A stretch of 64,000 nucleotides of DNA from Sphingobium sp. KCTC 72723 (lineage in GTDB: Bacteria; Pseudomonadota; Alphaproteobacteria; Sphingomonadales; Sphingomonadaceae). The position numbers were made by a program, and so were the translations under genes. The stretch covers positions 1,178,001-1,242,000 of the forward strand of contig NZ_CP060388.1 of the NCBI RefSeq assembly GCF_014280435.1, read 5' to 3'. Of the stretch, positions 47,139 to 55,418 are shown in pieces. The notes below the pieces were generated by a model. That model worked only from the letters and a program-made list of their open reading frames with translations. It searched no databases and was not told the origin of the DNA. The first letter of the stretch is position 1. The number at the start of each line of letters is the position of its first letter.

Positions 47139-48737
47139 TTATTCAGCCTTGGCGGCGGCCTTTTTGGGAGCAGCCTTTTTCTTGGGCTTTTCCTCGGCGG
47201 CAGGGGCTTCGGCATCCGCTTCCGGTTCGGCAGCCGCAGCCTTCTTGGGCGCGGCCTTCTTGGCCTTGGCGGGGGCTTCTTCAGCTACTGCTTCGGTTTC
47301 GGCGGCTGGTTCGGCCGCTGCCTTCTTGGTCGCAGCCTTCTTGGCCTTGGGCTTTTCGTCATGGTCATGACCGCAGTTGGGACCATGGACATGGGGCTTG
47401 ATGTCGCCGTCTTCGGCTTCGATCGCCGCTTCCAGTTCTTCCTTGGTCACGGCGCGATCGGTGACTTCTGCCTTTTCGAACAGGAAGTCGACGACCTTGT
47501 CCTCATAAAGCGGCGCGCGCAGCTGGGCTGCGGCCATCGCATCCTGACGGACATATTGCACGAAGCGTTCGCGGTCCTGCGGGCCGTACTGCTGCGCGGC
47601 CTGCATGATCAGGCGGTTCATTTCCTGATCGGATACAGTCACGCCATTAGCCTGGCCGATTTCCGAGAGAAGGAGGCCAAGGCGGACGCGACGCACCGCG
47701 ATGGCGCGATAATCTTCCTTTTCGGCTTCCATTTCGGCCAGTGCCGCTTCCGGGTCGGCTTCATGGCCGGCTTCGTGCTGAAGCTGCGCCCAGATCTGAT
47801 TGAATTCGGCTTCCACCATGCTGGGGGGAACGTCGAAATCATGCGATGCGGCCAGCTGATCGAGCAGCTTGCGCTTCATGTGGGTGCGGGTCAGGCCGTT
47901 ATGTTCCTGCTCGATCTGGCCCTTGAGCAGATCCTTGAGCTGGTCCAGCCCTTCCAGACCCAGCGACTTGGCAAATTCATCGTCCAGCTTGGGCTTGTCG
48001 CCGTCGAGGATCGCCTTCACCTTGATGTCGAAGGTGGCAAGTTTGCCAGCCAGATGCGCCGCGCCATAATCTTCCGGGAATGTCACTTCGATGACCTTCT
48101 CATCGCCCTTCTTCAGGCCGCCAAGCTGTTCTTCGAAGCCGGGAATGAACTGGCCCGCGCCGATCGTCAGCTTGACGTCTTCGGCAGCGCCGCCTTCGAA
48201 CGGTTCGCCGTCGACCTTGCCGAGGAAATCGATGGTCAGCGTATCGCCGTCCTGCGCCGCATGATCGTCGGCCCGTTCTTCCAGAGCGCCCTGCTGCGTG
48301 GCGATGCGACCGGCGGCCTCATCGATCTGCGCTTCGGCGACTTCGACGGTCAGGCGTTCCAGCTTGAGGCCATCGACGCTGGGCGCTGCGATTTCGGGCA
48401 GCACTTCCAGCTCGACCTTGATTTGCGCGTCCTTGCCGAACTCGAAACCTTCGTCCAGTTCGACCGAAGGCTGCATCGCGGGACGCAGCTTCTGGTCGGC
48501 GATCAGCTTCTGGATGCTTTCCTGAATCGAATTGTTGAGCGCTTCGCGCTGCAACTGTTCGCCATGCATCTTCTTGACGAGATTGGCAGGCACCTTGCCA
48601 GGACGGAAACCAGGCATCCGCACTTGCGGGGCCATGGCCGTCACTTCCTTTTCCACGCGAGCGTCGATATCCTTCGACGTGATGGTGACAGTGTAGGCGC
48701 GCTTAAGGCCCTCGTTCATCGTCTCGACAGTCTGCAT
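47139..48737 (-). CDS. tig: Trigger factor
   Basis: A 532-residue ribosome-associated chaperone and peptidyl-prolyl isomerase. The ribosome-binding motif is MPGFRPGKVPANLVKK, the FKBP domain spans about residues 150-245 (DGDTLTIDFLGKVDGEPFEGG...IPGFEEQLGGLKKGDEK), and a helical C-terminal chaperone domain follows. The last roughly 85 residues are unusual: a His/Cys cluster HVHGPNCGHDHD, then a low-complexity Lys/Ala/Glu tail with repeated KKAAPKKAA units. AGAGAAGAC before ATG 48737 supports the start; the open frame upstream runs into the tRNA gene. Confidence 0.95.
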   Translation of the reverse strand: MQTVETMNEGLKRAYTVTITSKDIDARVEKEVTAMAPQVRMPGFRPGKVPANLVKKMHGEQLQREALNNSIQESIQKLIADQKLRPAMQPSVELDEGFEFGKDAQIKVELEVLPEIAAPSVDGLKLERLTVEVAEAQIDEAAGRIATQQGALEERADDHAAQDGDTLTIDFLGKVDGEPFEGGAAEDVKLTIGAGQFIPGFEEQLGGLKKGDEKVIEVTFPEDYGAAHLAGKLATFDIKVKAILDGDKPKLDDEFAKSLGLEGLDQLKDLLKGQIEQEHNGLTRTHMKRKLLDQLAASHDFDVPPSMVEAEFNQIWAQLQHEAGHEADPEAALAEMEAEKEDYRAIAVRRVRLGLLLSEIGQANGVTVSDQEMNRLIMQAAQQYGPQDRERFVQYVRQDAMAAAQLRAPLYEDKVVDFLFEKAEVTDRAVTKEELEAAIEAEDGDIKPHVHGPNCGHDHDEKPKAKKAATKKAAAEPAAETEAVAEEAPAKAKKAAPKKAAAAEPEADAEAPAAEEKPKKKAAPKKAAAKAE

Positions 48738-48795
48738 GTCTTCTCTCAACGCTTTCTTCAGCTGAATTTCGGTGGCGCTGCCGCGGTCGGCATAC

Positions 48796-48880
48796 TGGTG
48801 CGGGCGAAGGGACTCGAACCCCCACATCTTGCGATACCAGAACCTAAATCTGGCGCGTCTACCAGTTTCGCCACGCCCGC
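48796..48880 (-). tRNA. tRNA-Leu (UAG)
   Basis: An 85-nt class II tRNA with encoded CCA on the minus strand. Acceptor GCGGGCG/CGCCCGC, anticodon stem CCAGA/TCTGG enclosing TTTAGGT with anticodon TAG (plus strand 48844-48846), long variable arm TATCGCAAGATG. Decodes CUN codons, chiefly CUA/CUG. It lies upstream of tig on the same strand. Confidence 0.96.
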
Positions 48881-49018
48881 ATCGGTCGCCGGTCGGCGCG
48901 GCATAGAGAAAAGCGCAGGCAGAGGCAAGGGCCACAGCCATATGCCGGGAAAACAGGCATCTGGAACCTGTTGCCACGATCATGCGTAGGTCATGTGACT
49001 ATCACAGGAGAGACGCCC

Positions 49019-49210
49019 ATGGCCACCCGTCCCGATCCTTCGCCCGATGGCGTCCCCCCGCCAGACATCATCGATCCGCAGTCGCCGGACGAAACCCCGC
49101 CCCCTGCCACCCCGCAAGAATTGCCCATGACCGAGCCGGACGAGATCACGCCGGTCGGCCCCGATTATGATCAACCCGACAGCGCACCGATGGAAGTGCC
49201 GCCAAACTGA
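49019..49210 (+). CDS. Small proline/aspartate-rich protein
   Basis: A 63-residue acidic protein, about one-third proline (PSPDGVPPPDIIDPQSPDE...), predicted disordered, with no domain. AGGAG sits seven to eight bases before ATG 49019, which argues for real translation. A near-consensus general-stress promoter lies upstream (48963-48988). Similar small Pro-rich proteins occur in sphingomonads but their role is unknown. Confidence 0.6.
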   Translation: MATRPDPSPDGVPPPDIIDPQSPDETPPPATPQELPMTEPDEITPVGPDYDQPDSAPMEVPPN

Positions 49211-49330
49211 CGTGGCGACAGGGTCGCCAGACCGATTCCATCAGCCACCCGCAACAAAATTTGCCGCCCGCGACATAAACCCACGCTTTGCGACCCCAAA
49301 GCCACAGTTTGTCATGCGATCGCTAAAATT

Positions 49331-49358
49331 AGGCCGCTGTCGCGCTGGACAGCGGCCT
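49331..49358. other. Perfect hairpin in the sigma-factor leader
   Basis: AGGCCGCTGTC-GCGCTG-GACAGCGGCCT, an 11-bp perfect stem with a six-base loop, 71 bases before the sigma factor start. No T-tract follows on the plus strand; AATTTTAG follows on the minus strand but no minus-strand gene ends here. Confidence 0.6.
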
Positions 49359-49428
49359 GCAACCATGGTTGGATCATGTCATAGAGAAGAAATATACCGA
49401 AATGCTGGAGAGGCGCGGCTGACAAAAA

Positions 49429-50046
49429 ATGGGGGTCAACGTGCATAGGGTTCGCGCTAAACTGGAATGGTTCAAGACAGTGATATTGCCGCAGGAGGCC
49501 GCTTTGCGCGGGCGTCTGCGCCGCATTCTGCCTTCTACCCATGAACTGGACGACATGGTCGCCGAAGTCCTGGCCCGCGCCTATGCGACGGAAAACTGGG
49601 AAAATGTCAGCACCGGCCGCGCCTATCTGTTTACCATTGCCCGCAATCTGGTGATCGACAATGCCCGCCGTAACAAGGTGGTCAGTTTCGAAACGATCGC
49701 CGATCTGGAATTGCTGGGCGGCGAAAACACCATCGAGGCGCAACTTCATGCGCGTGAAGCGTTGCGGCAGGTCGAGGTAATCGTCGAGTCGTTGCCCACG
49801 CAATGCCGCCGCGTCTTCATACTTCGCCGCATCCACGAAAAATCCATGTTGGAAATAGCGGAGGAGATGGCTCTGTCCGTTTCTACTGTTGAGAAACATC
49901 TGGCCAAAGCCATCGCAATAGTTATGCGGGCCTGGGCAGAACGTGAGGAAACGGACTTCGAACGTGCAGGGGTCGGGACCAAAGTCAGGATGCGGGAACA
50001 GGGACGCGATCGAAGCGGAAGCCGCGCGCCTGCTGGCCAGGCTTAA
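49429..50046 (+). CDS. ECF RNA polymerase sigma factor (FecI-like)
   Basis: A 205-residue ECF sigma. Region 2 is visible in HELDDMVAEVLARAYATENW...TGRAYLFTIARNLVIDNARR and region 4 in ESLPTQCRRVFILRRIHEKSMLEIAEEMALSVSTVEKHLAKAI. It overlaps the FecR gene by 104 bases, the usual FecI-FecR arrangement. The SD is weak: GGAGAGG is 15 bases upstream of ATG 49429. No TonB receptor follows, which is unusual for this system. Confidence 0.88.
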   Translation: MGVNVHRVRAKLEWFKTVILPQEAALRGRLRRILPSTHELDDMVAEVLARAYATENWENVSTGRAYLFTIARNLVIDNARRNKVVSFETIADLELLGGENTIEAQLHAREALRQVEVIVESLPTQCRRVFILRRIHEKSMLEIAEEMALSVSTVEKHLAKAIAIVMRAWAEREETDFERAGVGTKVRMREQGRDRSGSRAPAGQA

Positions 50047-50992
50047 CAGCGACCCCACGCCTCAAGACGAAGCCGATATATGTGCCTGGGTCGAATCGGA
50101 CCCGCGCCATGGTGTCGCCTTTGCCCGCGCCGAAGCCGCGTGGGAAGCCACCGACCGACTGAAAAGCGCCGCTGCCGACGTCACCCTGCCCCCCATGGCG
50201 GCGATCATCAGCGAGGAACAGCAGCGCCGCCTGTCCCGCAACATACTGATCGTAGCGGCCGTTGCCGTGGCGCTGTTCATCGTTGCCGCGATTGTGACGG
50301 TGCGCACCTTTACCGGGGTCGAGCGGTACGAAACCCGCGTCGGGGAAATCCGCGACATTGCGCTGGACGACGGGTCAACCCTGCATCTTAACAGCGGCAG
50401 CGAGGCCGAAGTCCGCTTTACCGCCAATGGCCGCAAGGTGCGGATCATCAAGGGCGAAGCATCGTTCGAAGTCGCCCATGACGATAAACGCCCGTTCGAC
50501 GTAGAAGCGCGATCCGCCGTAATTCGCGCGGTCGGCACTGCTTTCAATGTGCGGATGCGCCCGTCCATGGTCGAACTGACCGTCACCACCGGCGTCGTCA
50601 CGGTCCATTGCGGCGACCGTGCAGGCAAGAAAGTCGATGCCGGTAGCGGCGCCGTGATCCAGCCACGCAACATCGCACTGACCCGGCTGGGTGCCAAGCT
50701 GGTCGATCAGCGCACGGCGTGGCGCGAACAGATGGTCGAACTGGACGGCGAAACGATCGAACAGGCGACGGGCGAATTCAACCGCTATCGCACCACGCCC
50801 ATCCTGATCGGCGACAATCGCGTGTCGGCATTGCGCATCGGTGGCCGTTTCCGCGTGACCGACAGCCGGGAGTTTCTGTCCGCGCTGCAACTGAGCCTGC
50901 CGATCCGCGCCGTGCATGGCGAAGATGGATCGGTGATGCTGCTGTATCGGGACGAGGAACCGGCTGTAGCCGCCAGCGCGTCGGCGCTTTAG
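49943..50992 (+). CDS. FecR-family anti-sigma/transmembrane sensor
   Basis: A 349-residue inner-membrane protein. The N-terminal DUF4880 region (EAARLLARLNSDPTPQDEADICAWVESDPRHGVAFARAEAAW) binds the sigma factor, a single membrane helix follows (ILIVAAVAVALFIVAAIV), then the periplasmic FecR domain (IALDDGSTLHLNSGSEAEVRF...RAVGTAFNVR) and DUF4974. GTG 49943 is the start, deep in the sigma gene. Its stop overlaps that of the convergent sirtuin by four bases. Confidence 0.88.
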   Translation: MRKRTSNVQGSGPKSGCGNRDAIEAEAARLLARLNSDPTPQDEADICAWVESDPRHGVAFARAEAAWEATDRLKSAAADVTLPPMAAIISEEQQRRLSRNILIVAAVAVALFIVAAIVTVRTFTGVERYETRVGEIRDIALDDGSTLHLNSGSEAEVRFTANGRKVRIIKGEASFEVAHDDKRPFDVEARSAVIRAVGTAFNVRMRPSMVELTVTTGVVTVHCGDRAGKKVDAGSGAVIQPRNIALTRLGAKLVDQRTAWREQMVELDGETIEQATGEFNRYRTTPILIGDNRVSALRIGGRFRVTDSREFLSALQLSLPIRAVHGEDGSVMLLYRDEEPAVAASASAL

Positions 50993-51702
50993 CCGAGCAA
51001 AGTGCGGACGAGGTCCGGCACCAGTTGCGTTGCGGGGCCGAGCCGGGTTTCTTCGAACCAGATGCTGCCCGCCGATGGATCCAGGTTGAGTTCGAGCGTG
51101 CGTGCGCCGACATGGCGAGCGGTCTGGACGAACCCCGCCGCCGGATAGACCGCGCCCGACGTTCCGATCGACACGAACAGGTCCGCGTTGCGCACCGCTT
51201 CGTCGATGGCATCCATGGCATAGGGCATTTCGCCAAAGAACACGATATCGGGGCGCAGCGCGGGCCGGGCGCAGGTGGCGCAAGGGGTGCCGGGCGGCAA
51301 CGAGGCGGTCCATGGCACAGTCACGCCACAGGCCGCGCACAGGGCCGATTGCAACTGACCGTGCATGTGGATCAGCCGGCGCGCGCCTGCCCGCTCATGC
51401 AGGTCATCGACATTTTGCGTGACGATCAGCAGGTCGCCATCCCATGCCGCATCCAGCGCGGCCAGCGCATCATGCGCGGCATTGGGCGCGACTTCGGCCA
51501 GTTTCGCGCGGCGTTCATCGTAAAAGCGGTGGACCAGCGCGGGATTGCGCGCGATCGCCTCTGGCGTGCAAACCTCCTCCACCCGATGCCCCTCCCACAA
51601 TCCATCGGGACCGCGAAAGGTGGCAAGGCCGCTTTCGGCGCTGATACCCGCGCCGGTGAGGATCATGATGTTCTGGATGTCTTGCGCCATGCCTTCATGC
51701 AT
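50989..51702 (-). CDS. cobB: Sirtuin, NAD-dependent protein deacylase (CobB-like)
   Basis: A 237-residue sirtuin. NAD-binding GAGISAESGLATFRGPDGLW, TQNVDDLHERAG and the catalytic HMHGQL are intact, with a zinc site CAAC...CATC. The Tyr and Arg in FYDERRAKL match the pair that fits acidic acyl groups in E. coli CobB and SIRT5, so desuccinylation/demalonylation as well as deacetylation is likely. Start 51702 or the internal ATG at 51690. Confidence 0.9.
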   Translation of the reverse strand: MHEGMAQDIQNIMILTGAGISAESGLATFRGPDGLWEGHRVEEVCTPEAIARNPALVHRFYDERRAKLAEVAPNAAHDALAALDAAWDGDLLIVTQNVDDLHERAGARRLIHMHGQLQSALCAACGVTVPWTASLPPGTPCATCARPALRPDIVFFGEMPYAMDAIDEAVRNADLFVSIGTSGAVYPAAGFVQTARHVGARTLELNLDPSAGSIWFEETRLGPATQLVPDLVRTLLG

Positions 51703-51779
51703 AACGATGCCATCGGGTGGAGGCTATGGGCGACTGCTTATCGAAGTCTTTACCCCGTGGGCGTTAGGACCAAAGCGAT

Positions 51780-53072
51780 ATGCGATTGCCGGATTTGATC
51801 ATGCGCCCCTCCCTTGCCCTGCTTGCTTTCCTTTTCATCGCCCAGCCCCAGCCTGCCTTTGCGCAGGTGGCCGCTGCCGATAGCGGCGACACGGGATGGA
51901 TGATCCTGTGCGCGCTGTTGCTGATGTTTGCGGCTCTGCCGGGGTTGATGCTGCGCCATGCGGGGCAGGTGAATGTGCGCAACGCGCTGTCGGTCGTGGC
52001 GCAGGGCGTCGTGGTGGTGGCGATGGTGTCGCTGGTGTGGGGCGTGGCGGGCTATAGCCTGGCCTATGCGCCGGGCAGTGCGTGGCTGGGTGGCGGGGCG
52101 AACCTGTTGCTCGCCAATCTGGGGCAGTTGCGTGACGGGCTGACCGTGCCGGAATCCGCGTTCGTATTGTTTCAGATGGCGCTGGCGATGCTGGCCGCCG
52201 GATTGCTGGTCGGCGCGATTGCCGAGCGGTGCCGGATCGGCTGGTGTGTGGCCTTTGCGCCGCTATGGCTGCTGCTGGTCTATGCACCGATCGCCCATGC
52301 CATATGGGGCGGCGGGTGGCTGGCGGATCTGGGCGTAATGGATTTTGCCGGGGGGCTGGTGGTGCAGGCAAGTGCGGGCTTTTCCGCGCTGGCGCTGGCG
52401 CTGATCGTCGGGCGGCGGCGTGAGGCGGCTGGCGCGGGTCATGCGCCGTTGCTGACGATTGTCGGCGGCGTGCTGATGTGGATCGGCCTGTCGGGGGCCG
52501 TGGGCGGATGGGCGCTGGGGGCGACCGACGATGCAGCGACGGCGCTGCTGAACCATCATTTTGCGGCTTGCGCGGCGGCTTTGGTCTGGGCGTTGCTCGA
52601 CCAGATGCTGGGCGCGCGGACCAGCGCAACTGGCGTGTTGAGCGGGGCGCTGGCGGGGATTGCCGCGATTTCGGCCTGCGCGGCGCTGGTCGGCACGGGC
52701 GGCGCTATGCTGATCGGCGCGATAGCTGCGTTGATATGCCGGAGCGTCGCAGCGCTGGTGGCACGCCGGGTCGATGATGCCAGCGGCATATTCCTGATTC
52801 ACGGGGTTGGCGGTGCGACCGGGGCGCTATTGTTGCCCCTGTTCGCCATGCCGGTGCTGGGCGGGGTCGGCTTTGAAGGGGCGATCAGCCTGACCGGCGC
52901 ACTGGTGAGCCAGTTCGTCGGGCTGGCAGTCGTCGCGCTGTGGGCCATGGTCGGCAGCGCGATCGCGGCGCTGATCGTGTCGGTCGTCATCCCCATGCGC
53001 GTGGATGCGCAGACGGAAGCGGACGGGCTGGATGCCAGCCAGCATGGCCAGCAGGGCTGGGACTTCCGTTAG
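51780..53072 (+). CDS. Amt/MEP-family transporter-like protein
   Basis: A 430-residue protein with a signal peptide and about eleven membrane segments aligning along the whole length of ammonium transporters. The FQMALAMLAAGLLVGAIAER, HAIWGGGWLADLGVMDFAGG and DDASGIFLIHGVGGATGAL regions match AmtB. But the first pore histidine of the twin-His pair (VVH in AmtB) is Gln196 in GGLVVQASAG; the second is kept as His341. No glnK accompanies it. Ammonium transport is plausible but altered; a sensor or other role is possible. Confidence 0.85.
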   Translation: MRLPDLIMRPSLALLAFLFIAQPQPAFAQVAAADSGDTGWMILCALLLMFAALPGLMLRHAGQVNVRNALSVVAQGVVVVAMVSLVWGVAGYSLAYAPGSAWLGGGANLLLANLGQLRDGLTVPESAFVLFQMALAMLAAGLLVGAIAERCRIGWCVAFAPLWLLLVYAPIAHAIWGGGWLADLGVMDFAGGLVVQASAGFSALALALIVGRRREAAGAGHAPLLTIVGGVLMWIGLSGAVGGWALGATDDAATALLNHHFAACAAALVWALLDQMLGARTSATGVLSGALAGIAAISACAALVGTGGAMLIGAIAALICRSVAALVARRVDDASGIFLIHGVGGATGALLLPLFAMPVLGGVGFEGAISLTGALVSQFVGLAVVALWAMVGSAIAALIVSVVIPMRVDAQTEADGLDASQHGQQGWDFR

Positions 53073-53077
53073 GCGCC

Positions 53078-53923
53078 ATGACGGTCGCCGTCGCCATATT
53101 CGCCCATCAGGAGGAAAAGCGGATCGGCCGATGCCTCGCGTCGTTACCGCTCGACCGGGCGGGGACGATTTTCCATGTACTGGTCAATGGCACGACCGAC
53201 GCCACTGTGGCGCGGGCGCGGGCGGTAGCAGGCGCGCGGGCCAATGTCGTCGTCCATGACATCAAGGCAGGCGGCAAGGCGCGGACGTGGAACCATATGA
53301 TCCATGGCCTGCTGAACGGCGACGAGGATGCCGTGATCTTCATGGATGGGGACGCGGAAATCGTGGCCGGGTCGATCGATGCGCTGGTGGCGCAATTGGC
53401 GGACCATCCAGCGGCGAACGCCACCGCCGGGATGCCGATGAACGGGCGGATGGCCAAAGTATATCAACAGGGATTGAAAGACGAAGGCGGGCTGTTCGGC
53501 GATCTTTATGCGTTGTCGGGGCGATTCGTCGCGGCGATCCGTGAGAAGGGATTGCGCTTGCCCGATGACCTGATCGGTGACGACGGGCTGGTCGCAGCCT
53601 GGGCGCATACCGATCTGGGCAGCGATGCGTATTGGGTGCATGACCGGGTGCTGGCGTGCGACGATGCCGGCTTCCTGTGCGAGCAGGTCAGCATCGCACG
53701 CCCGTCAAGCTGGGTGATGCAATATAAGCGGCTGATCAACTATTCGGTGCGCTATTTCCAGAACCGGATCGTGTCGGACATCATGACGCGGGAGGGACCG
53801 GACGGCCTGCCCCCGCGCCTGGCCAGCCTGTATGGCGAGTGGCTGCCACGATTTCGACCGCGTGCCGGACCGACCGGCTGGTTCGACCGCAAGGCGCTCG
53901 CCAGGATGCGTTCCGCGATTTAG
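53078..53923 (+). CDS. Family 2 glycosyltransferase
   Basis: A 281-residue cytosolic GT-A protein: VAVAIFAHQEEKRIGRCLASL at the start, then VIFMDGDAEIVAGSIDALV with the acidic metal motif, and DDLIGDDGLVAAW as a possible acceptor region. No membrane segment. It starts five bases after the Amt stop, suggesting one transcript, though no functional link is obvious. Acceptor unknown. Its stop overlaps the convergent MFS gene by four bases. Confidence 0.78.
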   Translation: MTVAVAIFAHQEEKRIGRCLASLPLDRAGTIFHVLVNGTTDATVARARAVAGARANVVVHDIKAGGKARTWNHMIHGLLNGDEDAVIFMDGDAEIVAGSIDALVAQLADHPAANATAGMPMNGRMAKVYQQGLKDEGGLFGDLYALSGRFVAAIREKGLRLPDDLIGDDGLVAAWAHTDLGSDAYWVHDRVLACDDAGFLCEQVSIARPSSWVMQYKRLINYSVRYFQNRIVSDIMTREGPDGLPPRLASLYGEWLPRFRPRAGPTGWFDRKALARMRSAI

Positions 53924-55254
53924 CGGTCCTTGCCTGCCAGTTCCTTGTTCACGAACAGGGCAAAGCCTGTGACGACTGCGCCGGACAGCAGATAAGCGCC
54001 CGATGCGGCAAGGCCAAACTCCGTCGAAATGAGCAGCGCCACCAGCGGCGCGAAACCTGCGCCGACCAGCCAGGCCAAATCCGATGTCAACGCCGACCCG
54101 GTATAGCGTGTCGCCGTGCGGAAGTTGGAAGCGACCACGCCGGACGACTGGCCAAAGCTCAACCCAAGCAGGATGAAGCCCAAGACCATGAAGGCGACTT
54201 CGCCCAGATCGCCGCCATTGAGCAGCAGCGGTGCAGCTACGGCGAATATCGCAATGCCGACCGCAGAATAGGCCAGCAGCGTGCGGCGGCCCACCATGTC
54301 GGCAACGAAGCCGGACACGATGATCGCCAGCACGCCGACGAACGCGCCGATGACTTCGATCATCAGGAAGCGTTCGAGCGGCTGGTCGGTGTAGAGCGCA
54401 ATCCACGACAGCGGAAAAACCGTAACCATGTGGAACAAGGCGAAGCTGGCCAGTGGGGCAAAAGCACCGATGACGATGTTGCGCCCTTCGCTGCGGACGG
54501 TTTCGATGACGGGCGAGGGTTGCAGTTCGCGGGTTTCGTAGAGCCGCGCAAACTCCTCCGTCACGACGATCCGCAGGCGCGCGAACAGCGCCACCACGTT
54601 GATCGCGAAGGCGACGAAGAAGGGGTAGCGCCAGCCCCAGTCGAGGAAGTCAGCGCGCGACAATGTGCTGAGGAAGAAAGCGAACAGGCCGCCCGCCACG
54701 ATCAACGCGAGCGGTGCGCCCAGTTGCGGCATCATGGCGTACCAGCCGCGCTTTTCCTTTGGCGCGTTGAGCGAAAGCAGGGAGGCAAGGCCGTCCCATG
54801 TGCCACCCAGCGCCACCCCCTGCCCCGCGCGAAACAGCGCCAGCAAGATCGCCGACCAATGGCCGATGGTGTCATAGCCGGGCAGGAACGCGATGGCCGC
54901 CGTCGATCCGCCGAGCAGGAACAGCGCGATGGTCAGTTTGACGCCGCGTCCATAGGCCCGGTCGACCGCCATGAAGATGAAAGAGCCGATCGGCCGGGTG
55001 ATGAAGGCGAGTGCGAAGATGGCAAACGACCACAGCGTGCCGTTCAGCGGGGTCATATAGGGAAAGACATGCGCCGGGAACACGATGCAGGATGCGATCG
55101 CATAAACGAAAAAGTCGAAAAACTCCGATGTCCGGCCGATGATCACGCCAATCGCGATTTCGCCGGGCGCGATCTTCTTGCCGTGATCGGCATGAAGGTT
55201 GCGCACGTCGCGCTCTGCCTGCGTCGAATTGGGCGGGGTCGTCGCGGAGGTCAT
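53920..55254 (-). CDS. MFS transporter, metabolite:H+ symporter (MHS) type
   Basis: A 444-residue permease with twelve predicted membrane segments. The FFDFFVYAIASCIVFPAHVFP and FITRPIGSFIFMAVDRAYGRG motifs and the AGQGVALGGTWDGLAS region match the MHS family of ProP, KgtP and shikimate carriers. Substrate unknown (organic acids or osmolytes likely). Divergent from cyoA. Confidence 0.87.
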   Translation of the reverse strand: MTSATTPPNSTQAERDVRNLHADHGKKIAPGEIAIGVIIGRTSEFFDFFVYAIASCIVFPAHVFPYMTPLNGTLWSFAIFALAFITRPIGSFIFMAVDRAYGRGVKLTIALFLLGGSTAAIAFLPGYDTIGHWSAILLALFRAGQGVALGGTWDGLASLLSLNAPKEKRGWYAMMPQLGAPLALIVAGGLFAFFLSTLSRADFLDWGWRYPFFVAFAINVVALFARLRIVVTEEFARLYETRELQPSPVIETVRSEGRNIVIGAFAPLASFALFHMVTVFPLSWIALYTDQPLERFLMIEVIGAFVGVLAIIVSGFVADMVGRRTLLAYSAVGIAIFAVAAPLLLNGGDLGEVAFMVLGFILLGLSFGQSSGVVASNFRTATRYTGSALTSDLAWLVGAGFAPLVALLISTEFGLAASGAYLLSGAVVTGFALFVNKELAGKDR

Positions 55255-55418
55255 GGGGTGTCACTGGCCTTCATAGTGCGGGAACGATTGGTCACCGCAC
55301 ATCGTTGCACGGCGAATCACCCACTGTTCAAAAAGCGTCATGCCCCATTTTGCAGCTGCGCAGGGATAGGACAAAAGGTCCAATGTCGTGCCATGATCCA
55401 AACCATTATGCGGGCATC

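Noticed and set aside
47139-48983. Longer 614-residue version of trigger factor
   Set aside because: Residues before the ATG at 48737 are arginine-rich and translate the tRNA-Leu gene; the ribosome-binding site and conserved start are at 48737.
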